Shown: positions 6,517 through 13,326 of the stretch, one piece after another
Numbering within the stretch: position 1 is the first letter of the stretch
Layout: every line of letters begins with the position of its first letter
Source of the DNA: Minisyncoccota bacterium
GTDB lineage: Bacteria > Patescibacteriota > Microgenomatia > Levybacterales > UBA12049
DNA: 14,617 bases
NCBI GenBank assembly: GCA_025449795.1
Contig: JANWIQ010000008.1
Coordinates: 1-14,617, forward strand
Direction: 5' to 3'
Translations under genes and position numbers: made by a program
Notes under the pieces: model-generated
What the model saw: only the letters and a program-made list of their open reading frames with translations
Told to the model about the DNA's origin: nothing
Database searches by the model: none

Positions 6517-6981
6517 CTATGCAAAATGTTCGCCAAGCTTGTCGAGCTGTTGATTCCATCCCATTTCCATGCCTTGCAATGGGCCTGCTGCTTCTGGTGT
6601 TGTCATCGTCACAACAACATGCACGGTCATATTTGTTTTGTCTTCTACTTCTTCCAGTGTGACTGTCGTCAACGTTTCTAAAACAGGCTTACCACCAATC
6701 ATTGCACTGGACGCAAAAACAAGTTTTTCCGGCGCGTGTACCTCTACAAACTTCCCAGTCATCGGCCATTCTTGTCCTGCCAATTCACCTAATTCGGCGC
6801 CCGCAAGCATAACAATGTGGATTGTGCCACCAGGAACTGCTTCCCATACGCACGTTGGATTTGTTACCCCTTGTGGTCCCCACCACTGTTGGATACGCTT
6901 TGGATCTGTCCAATATTCCCATACTTTTTCTCGTGGGGTGTCATAGGTACGCAGGAACGTAAGTTCTTTATTTTCTTCCAT
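6517..6981 (-). CDS. SRPBCC / AHSA1 (START-like) domain protein
   Basis: A 154-aa single-domain protein of the helix-grip fold. Family marks include the N-terminal strand FLRTYDTPREKVWEYWTDP, then RIQQWWGPQG (29-38), GGTIHIVM (51-58), GKFVEVHAPEKLVF (76-89), TLTTVTLEE (103-111), and the final helix MGWNQQLDKLGEHF. These proteins bind hydrophobic ligands in a central cavity; the ligand is unknown. Its start overlaps the ArsR stop by 14 nt. A near-perfect ribosome site, AAGGAGGTG (6997-6989), lies 7 nt before the ATG, inside the ArsR coding sequence. ArsR-plus-AHSA1 operons are common in bacteria and often respond to stress or toxic compounds, but the inducer here is unknown. Confidence 0.88.
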   Translation of the reverse strand: MEENKELTFLRTYDTPREKVWEYWTDPKRIQQWWGPQGVTNPTCVWEAVPGGTIHIVMLAGAELGELAGQEWPMTGKFVEVHAPEKLVFASSAMIGGKPVLETLTTVTLEEVEDKTNMTVHVVVTMTTPEAAGPLQGMEMGWNQQLDKLGEHFA

Positions 6982-7300
6982 TCTTTTTCACCTCCTTCTT
7001 TTCCTTTAATAATCTCTCTAGCCTTTTGAGTCTTTCATCCCACATATATCTAAATTTCTCGAGCCATCTGTCCAATTCCTCAAATTTATCGGGTTTTAGC
7101 ATGTACATGCGCTGATTTTTTATAGGAGTTGCTTCGACGATGCCTGCATCTGCCAACACCCGTAAATGCTTGGATGTCTGGGGCTGGTTCAATTTCAAAA
7201 GTCCGGCAATTTCGTTGACGGTTCGAGGGCTTTTATATAATACTTCAACAATATCCAATCGATTTGGTTCGGATAGTATGGAAAACATCGTCGTATGCAT
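6968..7300 (-). CDS. ArsR-family winged-helix repressor
   Basis: A 110-aa DNA-binding regulator. Residues 5-60 form the ArsR winged helix: FSILSEPNRLDIVEVLYKSP, then the recognition region VNEIAGLLKLNQPQTSKHLRVLADAGIVEA (28-57). No cysteines are present, so the usual metal sites of ArsR/SmtB sensors are absent and a non-metal signal is likely. The C-terminal tail (75-110) is a charged helix, probably a coiled coil for dimerisation. It heads an overlapping operon with the SRPBCC gene and probably represses its own promoter, where repeats that look like operators overlap the -10 and -35. The ATG at 7300 is fixed by the -10 box ending 6 nt upstream. Confidence 0.88.
   Translation of the reverse strand: MHTTMFSILSEPNRLDIVEVLYKSPRTVNEIAGLLKLNQPQTSKHLRVLADAGIVEATPIKNQRMYMLKPDKFEELDRWLEKFRYMWDERLKRLERLLKEKKEVKKNGRK
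6989..6997 (-). promoter_or_regulatory. Strong Shine-Dalgarno site of the SRPBCC gene
   Basis: AAGGAGGTG on the minus strand, 7 nt before the ATG at 6981 and inside the ArsR reading frame. It is close to fully complementary to a standard 16S rRNA 3' end, which shows this organism does use Shine-Dalgarno initiation for internal operon genes. Confidence 0.8.
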
Positions 7301-7306
7301 ACCGGT

Positions 7307-7344
7307 AATATACCACTAGAGGCATATTCCTGTCAAGGCATATT
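7307..7344 (-). promoter_or_regulatory. Leaderless-type promoter with putative ArsR operator
   Basis: On the minus strand, TTGACA (7336-7331), an 18-nt spacer and TATATT (7312-7307) are followed by 6 nt and the ArsR ATG at 7300. In plus-strand reading, AGGCATATT occurs twice (7320-7328 and 7336-7344, 16 nt apart), and AATATACC (7307-7314) is an inverted partner of GGCATATT (7321-7328), matching at seven of eight positions across a 6-nt gap. The repeats cover both promoter boxes, as expected for autorepression. Confidence 0.6.
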
Positions 7345-7381
7345 ACATACAGAATGGAAAAAGCAATAGCCATAGGTTAGC

Positions 7382-7410
7382 TTGCTATATTGTGCTAAAG
7401 AGAGTACTAT
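7382..7410 (+). promoter_or_regulatory. Promoter of the glycosyltransferase operon
   Basis: TTGCTA (7382-7387), 17-nt spacer, TACTAT (7405-7410). The predicted start near 7417 leaves a 46-nt leader before the ATG at 7463. No clear ribosome site is seen in that leader. Confidence 0.4.
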
Positions 7411-7462
7411 AAAGCTACCTGTTAATCACACTGCTTGGAAACCATGTTATTAGCACCTTATT

Positions 7463-9670
7463 ATGCAAATAACATTTATTTCCTCTTTTTTGCCTAGAAA
7501 ATGCGGTATTGCGACCTACACCCATGATCTTTCTTTCGCAATACAACAGATGCAAAATCAAATCGATGTTGTTGCGATGGAAAATCCGGCAATAACCTTT
7601 TCTTATGCTCCTCCTGTGATACGCACGATACGACAAGAAGAAGTTTTGGATTATACAAAAACTGCGAAAGCACTTAATGCCCTCCCTACAGACATTGTTC
7701 ATTTGGAGCATGAGTTTGGGCTTTTTGGAGGAAAAGATGGCGAGTATATTCTCATGCTTGCAAAAGAGCTTACCAAACCTTTTATTACTACGTTGCATAC
7801 GATACTTCTTGCGCCTAGTGAGCACCAAAAATATATTATTCAAGAATTAGCACGACTGAGTAGAAAAGTAATTGTTATGGAAGAAATAGCCAAAGACAGA
7901 TTGGAAAATGTCTATGGACTAGACCCAAAAGACATTGTGGTTATTCTCCATGGTGCCCCAACAATTACCATCGACAAAAAAACAGCAAAAAAAATAATTG
8001 GTCATCCGGATGCATTTATCCTTTTCGCGAATAATCTTCTCAGCCGCAATAAAGGTATTGAATATGCAATTGAGGCTGTCGCAAAAGTAGGAAAAGCCAT
8101 ACCCAATCTTCTTTTTCTTGTTGTTGGAGAAACACACCCGTTGGTAAAAGTTGAAGAGGGAGAATCATACCGCAATGAGCTACTTGCGCTCGTGAAAAAA
8201 TTACATATGGAAAAGCAGGTACTTTTTATTAATCGCTATGTTTCCCTTGAAGAACTCAAGCAATATCTTGCTGCAACCGATATTTACATAACTCCCTATC
8301 TTGATCCACAACAAATAACCTCTGGTACGCTTTCCTATGCGCTTGGCGCAGAAAAAGTTTGTATTGCAACCGAGTACATGTATGCAAAAGAGATGCTCTC
8401 CCAGGAAAAAGGAATTGTTGTCCCAATGGGAAATAGTACGGCAATAACAACTGCGCTTATTGATCTGTATATACACCCGGAAAAACGCCACAAAATAGAA
8501 AGGCGATTACACGCATTGAGTCTTCAGATGAGCTGGCCGGCCGTTGCCCAACAACACCTCCTATTGTACAAACATATCCTCTTTGAGGATACAGATAGCG
8601 CTGCTGCAAAAGAATATATTGCTGCTCCTCTTGATATTTCTTATCTTCTTCACATGACTGACAACGTTGGCATTATGCAACACGCCTATTATGCAATTCC
8701 CGATAGAAAATTTGGATACAGCACCGACGATAACGCGAGAGCGTGTATTGTTGCTGCTCGTCTTTACAAAGAAGCTGCAACACCGGAAAACACGCGCCTA
8801 CTTACTACCTACTTGGGATTCCTTCACTATGCACAGACTCCTACGGGCAATGTGCATACATTTATGAATTTTCAGCATGCATGGGAAGATACAGAAGATA
8901 TTGCCGATGCATATGGAAAAACAATTTGGGCATTTGGATTTTATTTGTATCTTAATCGCCATTCACATTTTGCCTCTCCTGTACACACCCTTTTTATTAC
9001 CGGTATGAAAAATATAGACAACATTCGCGACATTCGGACTGCTGCCTATGCAATTTTGGGACTCTATTACTATATCCTTGCCTATGATAGGAAAACAGAT
9101 CCTGCAACAGAAGCAATTTTGCATATAAAAAAACTTGCTACCATGCTTATGGATGCCTATACCAAAACCCATGATGCAACATGGAATTGGTTTGAGGAAG
9201 CATTGACTTATGATAATTTTCGTCTTTCTCAAGCGCTCTTTGCAGCATACATGATAACCAAGGAAGAAACATATAAAGAGGTTGCCACCTCAACGCTGCA
9301 ATTTATTACCAATTGTAATTTTGATGGAAAGAAAAAGTATTTTGATTTTATTGGTCAAAACGGGTGGCATAAAAAAGGAGAAAAAAAGGCTGAGTATGAC
9401 CAGCAACCGTTGGAAGCAGCAGGCGCTATCGAAACCTATCTTTTTGCTGCAAAAGCACTGGGGAAAAAAGAATATATGGAGAAAGCACGTATCGCCTTTG
9501 CATGGTTTTTTGGAAAAAATAGAAATCACCGATTTTTATATGACAGGGTAACAAGAGGGGTACATGATGGCCTAAATTTGCGAGGAGTTAACCAAAACCA
9601 AGGAGCAGAATCTATTGTCTGTTTCCTGATGGCAGCGTTGTCTTTGCAAGAAATGGCAAAAAAACTCTAG
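7463..9670 (+). CDS. GT-B glycosyltransferase fused to a helical glycosidase-like domain
   Basis: A 735-aa cytosolic protein without signal peptide or membrane segments. Residues 1-370 form a GT4-like GT-B glycosyltransferase: PRKCGIATYTHDL (11-23) is the donor-side glycine loop, DIVHLEHEFGLFGG (77-90) and FITTLHT (107-113) are acceptor-half strands, and LFLVVGETHP and TDIYITPYLDPQQITSGTLSYALG (272-295) are the donor half. The usual E-x7-E is replaced by QITSGTLSYALGAEK. Residues 390-735 are all-helical and resemble an (alpha/alpha)-barrel: GYSTDDNARACIV (418-430), ATWNWFEEALTYDNFRLSQ (572-590), EYDQQPLEAAGAIETY (644-659) and NQNQGAES (710-717), with many acidic and aromatic residues suited to sugar binding. 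The GH130 gene follows by 22 nt. Transfer of mannose to build a mannoside is a reasonable guess from that neighbour; donor and product are unproven. Confidence 0.83.
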   Translation: MQITFISSFLPRKCGIATYTHDLSFAIQQMQNQIDVVAMENPAITFSYAPPVIRTIRQEEVLDYTKTAKALNALPTDIVHLEHEFGLFGGKDGEYILMLAKELTKPFITTLHTILLAPSEHQKYIIQELARLSRKVIVMEEIAKDRLENVYGLDPKDIVVILHGAPTITIDKKTAKKIIGHPDAFILFANNLLSRNKGIEYAIEAVAKVGKAIPNLLFLVVGETHPLVKVEEGESYRNELLALVKKLHMEKQVLFINRYVSLEELKQYLAATDIYITPYLDPQQITSGTLSYALGAEKVCIATEYMYAKEMLSQEKGIVVPMGNSTAITTALIDLYIHPEKRHKIERRLHALSLQMSWPAVAQQHLLLYKHILFEDTDSAAAKEYIAAPLDISYLLHMTDNVGIMQHAYYAIPDRKFGYSTDDNARACIVAARLYKEAATPENTRLLTTYLGFLHYAQTPTGNVHTFMNFQHAWEDTEDIADAYGKTIWAFGFYLYLNRHSHFASPVHTLFITGMKNIDNIRDIRTAAYAILGLYYYILAYDRKTDPATEAILHIKKLATMLMDAYTKTHDATWNWFEEALTYDNFRLSQALFAAYMITKEETYKEVATSTLQFITNCNFDGKKKYFDFIGQNGWHKKGEKKAEYDQQPLEAAGAIETYLFAAKALGKKEYMEKARIAFAWFFGKNRNHRFLYDRVTRGVHDGLNLRGVNQNQGAESIVCFLMAALSLQEMAKKL

Positions 9671-9680
9671 AAATTTCCTA

Positions 9681-9686
9681 TATACT
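9681..9686 (+). promoter_or_regulatory. Possible internal -10 box before the GH130 gene
   Basis: TATACT ends 6 nt before the ATG at 9693, the same geometry as the leaderless promoters elsewhere in this window, and no ribosome site is visible between the genes. No credible -35 is present upstream, so this may be chance. Confidence 0.25.
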
Positions 9687-9692
9687 CTACCT

Positions 9693-10616
9693 ATGCTCAC
9701 CCTTACGAGGTCTGAAGAAAATCCTATTCTCTCCCCTGCACAGCATGCGTGGGAAAATATGTTGGTATTTAACACAGGGGCATTCGTGGACAAGGATGTA
9801 GTACATCTTCTGTATCGGGCACAAGGAAAAAATGATGCCATGTCTCGCCTTGGTATGGCAAAAAGCACTGATGGTATACATTTTACCCGGAATTCCTATC
9901 CTGCCTATTATGGTGGCGAAAATAAGCATGATATATTGGGCATAGAAGATGCGCGAGTAGTAAAAATCGGAGAGATATTCTATCTTGTCTACACCGCTGT
10001 ATCACCGATAGAGGACGCGTTCATTCATCCTTCTTGGAAAGAAAAAATTGCGAAGAAACCCCAAATCGCTCTTTCTACCACCCATGATTTTGTGCATTTT
10101 AAAAATTACGGGGTAATTCTTCCAGATATTGAAGGAAAAAATGCTTCCCTTTTTCCCAAAAAATCCACCACTGATGAATATTGGCTTTTGTATCGAAAAG
10201 AAACCGGCACCACCTTCTTTGCCAACTCTCCCCACCTCTCCTATTGGCCCGAATATTATCCTTTATTTGATAAAAGGCCCGGCTATTGGGACAGTGAACG
10301 GGTTGGTATTGGCGCACCACCAATAGAAACAGAAAAAGGATGGTTACTGTTTTATCATGGGGTAGATGAAGAAAATGTCTACCGTTTGGGAATCATGTTT
10401 TTAGATTTGTACGATCCAAGAAAAATTCTCTACCGCTCGCCTTTCCCTATCCTGGAACCACAAGCAGAATACGAAAAATTCGGGTTTATTCCAAATGTAG
10501 TATTTACGTGCGGAGCAATAGAAAAAGACGGAAAATACTTTGTCTATTATGGCGCGTGTGACGAAGTGATTGGCGTTGCCACAGTGAAGAAAAATGAAGT
10601 CCTACAACTTTTATAA
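9693..10616 (+). CDS. GH130-family beta-mannoside phosphorylase/mannosidase
   Basis: A 307-aa five-bladed beta-propeller enzyme of glycoside hydrolase family 130. Family marks in order: NPIL with a following WENMLVFNTGAF (20-31), HLLYRAQG (38-45), the catalytic-acid block GIEDARVV (83-90; D86 is the predicted proton donor), KNASLFPKK (149-157), LLYRKETG (165-172), YWDSERVGIGAPPI then GWLLFYHGV (198-224), and the closing FTCGAIEKDGKYFVYYGACD. GH130 members phosphorolyse or hydrolyse beta-1,2- or beta-1,4-mannosides; which one applies cannot be decided by eye. It lacks a signal peptide, so it acts in the cytoplasm. Its position 22 nt after the glycosyltransferase fusion points to a shared mannoside substrate or product. 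Confidence 0.87.
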   Translation: MLTLTRSEENPILSPAQHAWENMLVFNTGAFVDKDVVHLLYRAQGKNDAMSRLGMAKSTDGIHFTRNSYPAYYGGENKHDILGIEDARVVKIGEIFYLVYTAVSPIEDAFIHPSWKEKIAKKPQIALSTTHDFVHFKNYGVILPDIEGKNASLFPKKSTTDEYWLLYRKETGTTFFANSPHLSYWPEYYPLFDKRPGYWDSERVGIGAPPIETEKGWLLFYHGVDEENVYRLGIMFLDLYDPRKILYRSPFPILEPQAEYEKFGFIPNVVFTCGAIEKDGKYFVYYGACDEVIGVATVKKNEVLQLL

Positions 10617-10634
10617 AGAAAGGTCGTGTATTGT

Positions 10635-11369
10635 ATGAGAAAAGTACCAGAAATTACTCTCTTTTTTTGGGCAGCGAAACTGCTTACCACAGCACTAGGA
10701 GAATCCACCTCTGATTATCTCGTCCACACCATTGATCCTGTTATTGCAGTGCTTGTTGGATTTGTAGGTTTGGCAATCGCAATTGCAATACAATTTTGGA
10801 TGAAAAAATATGTAGCGTGGGCGTATTGGCTTGCCGTTACTATGGTGGCAATATTTGGGACCATGGCAGCAGATGTATTGCATATTGGCCTTGGAATCCC
10901 CTATGTTGTGTCAAGTATCGTGTTTTCCCTTTCTTTAGCCATTATTTTTATCATTTGGCAAAAAGGAGAACACAGCTTGTCTATCCATAGTATTACAACA
11001 TATCGTCGTGAATTCTTTTACTGGACAACCGTTATGGTAACCTTTGCGCTTGGCACAGCGATAGGAGACATGACCGCGGCAACATTTGGGTTGGGATATT
11101 TATTGTCTGGGATACTTTTTAGCATTCTCTTTGCAATTCCCGCAATTGGCAATTGGAAATTGGGATGGAATAGCATTTTTTCCTTCTGGATGGCATATAT
11201 TATTACGCGTCCACTTGGGGCTTCTTTTGCAGACTGGCTAGGAAGGACAGCAAGCCTCGGTGGGATTGGGATAGGGACTGCACATGTGAGCATCGCTCTT
11301 GCTATTTTTCTTGTTGGGCTTGTGCTCTATCTCTCAATGAGCAAAAAAGATAGTAGATTTAATTCTTGA
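10635..11369 (+). CDS. Four-repeat integral membrane protein (COG4705-like)
   Basis: A 244-aa membrane protein with about eight hydrophobic segments. It contains four diverged repeats, each with the exact spacing W-x9-G-x4-D: W12/G22/D27, W65/G75/D80, W130/G140/D145 and W185/G195/D200. Examples are FWAAKLLTTALGESTSD and YWTTVMVTFALGTAIGD. It looks like the uncharacterised family COG4705; no reaction is known. The conserved membrane Asp and Gly suggest a channel, transporter or cofactor-binding bundle, but this is inference. The ATG at 10635 is preferred over a GTG at 10626, since a ribosome site AAAGAAAGG (10615-10623) lies 11 nt before it and homologues begin near KVPE. It follows GH130 by 18 nt, and its stop codon lies within the -35 box of the copper-protein gene. 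Confidence 0.8.
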   Translation: MRKVPEITLFFWAAKLLTTALGESTSDYLVHTIDPVIAVLVGFVGLAIAIAIQFWMKKYVAWAYWLAVTMVAIFGTMAADVLHIGLGIPYVVSSIVFSLSLAIIFIIWQKGEHSLSIHSITTYRREFFYWTTVMVTFALGTAIGDMTAATFGLGYLLSGILFSILFAIPAIGNWKLGWNSIFSFWMAYIITRPLGASFADWLGRTASLGGIGIGTAHVSIALAIFLVGLVLYLSMSKKDSRFNS

Positions 11370-11394
11370 CTTCTTACAGACAACGTGGCATGAT
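11366..11394 (+). promoter_or_regulatory. Leaderless-type promoter of the cupredoxin gene
   Basis: TTGACT (11366-11371), 17-nt spacer, and CATGAT (11389-11394) with TGG before it (extended -10). Seven nt later comes the ATG at 11402. The -35 overlaps the stop codon of the upstream membrane protein, so the copper gene can be expressed independently of it. Confidence 0.5.
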
Positions 11395-11401
11395 GGGTGT
11401 A

Positions 11402-11914
11402 ATGGAAGAAGCAACCACAGAGAAAAGCTACGCATATGGAAAAAGACCTCTGTGGCAATGGGTGCTTCTCTATGTGGTGATTGGTGCAATTCTCTATGGT
11501 CTTGTGTACTATTTTGTACTTGGGAAAAAGGATGGCTACACAACCAGCCAGAATGGACAATATCAATATCCAACGACCACCCAACAGGTAACTACACAAC
11601 CCACGACCCAATCCGCCAGCCCTAGTCCATCCATCTCAGCTACACAAGTTACTGTGTCTGGCACTGAATTTGCTTTTACTCCCTCAACAATTACGGTAAA
11701 GGTAGGACAACCAGTACAAATTACATTTAAGAATAATGGCACGTACCCCCATAATCTTACCCTTGCGGATTTGCAAGCCGGGACAAAAACTATCCAACCA
11801 GGAGCACAAGATACCATTACCTTTACTCCCACAAAAACAGGATCCTTTACCTATGTGTGCACTGTCCCAGGACACGCAGACCGCGGTATGAAGGGTACTC
11901 TTATCGTACAATAA
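11402..11914 (+). CDS. Membrane-anchored blue-copper protein (cupredoxin)
   Basis: A 170-aa protein with a short cytoplasmic N-terminus, one membrane anchor (about 17-41), a Ser/Thr/Pro/Gln-rich linker (about 45-80) and a C-terminal cupredoxin fold (83-170) outside the membrane. All four type 1 copper ligands are visible: H117 (YPHNL), C153, H158 and M163 in CTVPGHADRGMKG, giving the plastocyanin-like C-x4-H-x4-M. It should carry single electrons or bind copper. The frame continues upstream to a TTG at 11366, but that TTG is part of a -35 box, so the ATG at 11402 is the likely start. A DoxX-like membrane protein follows after 12 nt and a flavin oxidoreductase converges on them, which suggests a redox role at the membrane. 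Confidence 0.88.
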   Translation: MEEATTEKSYAYGKRPLWQWVLLYVVIGAILYGLVYYFVLGKKDGYTTSQNGQYQYPTTTQQVTTQPTTQSASPSPSISATQVTVSGTEFAFTPSTITVKVGQPVQITFKNNGTYPHNLTLADLQAGTKTIQPGAQDTITFTPTKTGSFTYVCTVPGHADRGMKGTLIVQ

Positions 11915-11926
11915 CCCCTTTGTTGT

Positions 11927-12280
11927 ATGAACAATACAAAGCTCGTCACGTTTCTCCTTCGAATAAGTATCGCAAGCGTTTTTCTCTATGCAGCAGTTGC
12001 TGCGACCGTGCAGCCAACAAACTGGATTGGTTTTATTCCCCACGTTTTTTATTCCCTCGCGCCTGCAAACATACTCCTGTTGGGATTTTCCGCATACCAG
12101 TTCGTCTTAGCTTTGTGGATACTCATAGGATGGAAGTCTTTCTATAGCGGATTACTTGCATCAATTACACTACTTGCAATTATTATCGCTAACTGGGGAG
12201 ATATAGATATTCTCTTTCGGGATTTTGCTATCTTTTTTGCGGCAATTGCCTTAGCAGTAGATTCCTACAGGAAAAGATGA
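11927..12280 (+). CDS. Small DoxX-like membrane protein
   Basis: A 117-aa protein with four predicted membrane helices: LVTFLLRISIASVFLYAAVA (6-25), a segment near 39-58, FVLALWILIGWKSFYSGLLASITLL (59-83) and FAIFFAAIALAV (100-111). The opening RISIASVFLYAAVA and the helix layout resemble DoxX/DoxD-like and MauE-like four-helix families, but similarity is weak by eye. It starts 12 nt after the cupredoxin stop, without a clear ribosome site, and is probably in the same transcript. The first two helices enclose PTNWIGFIPHVF, a loop typical of small quinone-related membrane proteins. Its partner could be the anchored copper protein. Ends 2 nt from the convergent oxidoreductase. Confidence 0.7.
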   Translation: MNNTKLVTFLLRISIASVFLYAAVAATVQPTNWIGFIPHVFYSLAPANILLLGFSAYQFVLALWILIGWKSFYSGLLASITLLAIIIANWGDIDILFRDFAIFFAAIALAVDSYRKR

Positions 12281-12282
12281 CT

Positions 12283-12969
12283 CTATTCTGCAGGGTATCC
12301 TGGGAACCAATCCTGTTTTATATGGTCTTGTGCAATTCCCATTTTTTTGAGCGTTTCCCCAAGCGCATCTACCATTGGCTCTGGACCTGAAACATAAAAA
12401 ATGGGCGTGTGGATATCTGGGATATGTTGTGTGATTTTTTCCTCATCAATATGCTCTGGTGAAAAAATGTAGTGAATCGTAAAGGATGGATTATTCTTTG
12501 CGACTTCCTCTAACTCTTCTTTGTATACCACTTGCTCATCACGATTTGCATAGAGAAGCGTTACGTTGATAGGCTTTTTGTCATATGCCAGCTGCGTAAG
12601 CATAGACCGAAAAGGGGTAATGCCAATTCCCCCTGCAATAAAGACATGCTTCTGACTGGGATCATCGAGTGTAAAATCCCCCTCTGTAAGAGAAATTTCA
12701 ATCTCCTCCCCCTCTTTAAGACTAAAAAGTTTTTTCTTAAACGAACTACCTTTTTCTCCTGCAAAACGCGTGGTAATCCGTACATTATTTTCAAAAGGTG
12801 CTGCGGAATTGGTAAACCATCTATCCGATCCCCTCTCATCTGTTGGCTCGTGATGCAAAACATAATGCAGAAACTGTCCAGGTACCCAGGTAAGTGGCTC
12901 TTGTGGAGTAAAAATAAAAGAGGTAACATCCGGCGTTTCTTGTTTTTTCTCAACGAGTTGTAATTTCAT
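12283..12969 (-). CDS. Flavin- and NAD(P)H-binding oxidoreductase (FNR superfamily)
   Basis: A 228-aa soluble ferredoxin-reductase-type protein. The FAD-binding barrel spans about 1-102, with GQFLHYVL (31-38), the flavin motif RWFTNSA (50-56, in place of RxYS) and the phosphate-binding KGSSFKKKL (73-81). The NAD(P)H domain spans about 105-228, with GGIGITPFRSM (113-123), LLYANRDEQVVYKEEL (138-153), YVSGPEPMV (192-200) and a C-terminal QDWFPGY. There is no iron-sulfur or globin domain attached, so it needs a separate electron acceptor. Its 3' end lies 2 nt from the DoxX-like gene; convergent orientation means shared function is only a guess. The start is fixed by a perfect extended -10 box 6 nt upstream. 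Confidence 0.88.
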   Translation of the reverse strand: MKLQLVEKKQETPDVTSFIFTPQEPLTWVPGQFLHYVLHHEPTDERGSDRWFTNSAAPFENNVRITTRFAGEKGSSFKKKLFSLKEGEEIEISLTEGDFTLDDPSQKHVFIAGGIGITPFRSMLTQLAYDKKPINVTLLYANRDEQVVYKEELEEVAKNNPSFTIHYIFSPEHIDEEKITQHIPDIHTPIFYVSGPEPMVDALGETLKKMGIAQDHIKQDWFPGYPAE

Positions 12970-12975
12970 ATATCT

Positions 12976-12984
12976 ATTATAGCA
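12976..12984 (-). promoter_or_regulatory. Leaderless extended -10 promoter of the oxidoreductase
   Basis: On the minus strand, TGC-TATAAT (12984-12976) is a perfect extended -10 box. It is followed by 6 nt (AGATAT) and the ATG at 12969. No clear -35 exists, as is common with extended -10 promoters. The predicted transcript has no leader. Confidence 0.6.
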
Positions 12985-13027
12985 CCATCTATTTTGTCGT
13001 AGAGTACTTACGACCCCCTATCAGGTT

Positions 13028-13039
13028 GCTAAGCTTAGC
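13028..13039. promoter_or_regulatory. 12-bp perfect palindrome in the divergent region
   Basis: GCTAAGCTTAGC is a perfect inverted repeat between the oxidoreductase and the small membrane protein genes, about 45-60 bp upstream of the oxidoreductase -10 and just upstream of the rightward promoter. It could be an operator for a dimeric regulator. No regulator is identified. Confidence 0.35.
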
Positions 13040-13057
13040 CAATGAGGAATAGAGAAA

Positions 13058-13104
13058 TTGGGTACATGCACATATGTCAATATAATATTTTTTTGTGCTA
13101 TACT
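13058..13104 (+). promoter_or_regulatory. Tandem promoters of the 56-aa membrane protein
   Basis: TTGGGT (13058-13063), 17 nt, and a perfect TATAAT (13081-13086) form one candidate. A second, extended -10 box TGC-TATACT (13096-13104) ends 14 nt before the ATG at 13119, the same arrangement seen at the histidine kinase. Either would give a short leader. Confidence 0.4.
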
Positions 13105-13118
13105 TCTTATGGGAATAC

Positions 13119-13289
13119 ATGAGAAAACTTGTAATACTATTTATTATTCTCCTTCTTCTTATCATTGATTGGTTTGAATTTCATGATTTTCTTGAACCAA
13201 AGACGCTTCCTGAATTTTTAACAGGGTTGGTAAGTATTCCCACTATTATTCTCTTGGGTATGGATCTTTTTCGAAGAAAGAGTTCATAG
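13119..13289 (+). CDS. Small two-helix membrane protein, unknown function
   Basis: A 56-aa protein beginning MRKLVILFIILLLLIIDW, a membrane helix, then the polar FEFHDFLEPKTLPEF and a second hydrophobic stretch LTGLVSIPTIILLGMDLF with a basic end. The acidic and aromatic linker between two helices looks conserved-protein-like rather than random. I do not recognise a family. It has two candidate promoters just upstream, and no other gene occupies either strand here. The frame can be extended to a GTG at 13095, but this lies inside the -10 region. It stands alone between the oxidoreductase and the convergent YggT operon. Confidence 0.55.
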   Translation: MRKLVILFIILLLLIIDWFEFHDFLEPKTLPEFLTGLVSIPTIILLGMDLFRRKSS

Positions 13290-13326
13290 ATTACGTTTGA
13301 GGGATCACTTACACGTAGTTTATTTG

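Noticed and set aside
11366..11401. A TTG start at 11366 for the cupredoxin gene
   Set aside because: The TTG belongs to a TTGACT -35 box that is 17 nt from a -10 box; the ATG at 11402 fits both the promoter and a normal N-terminus.
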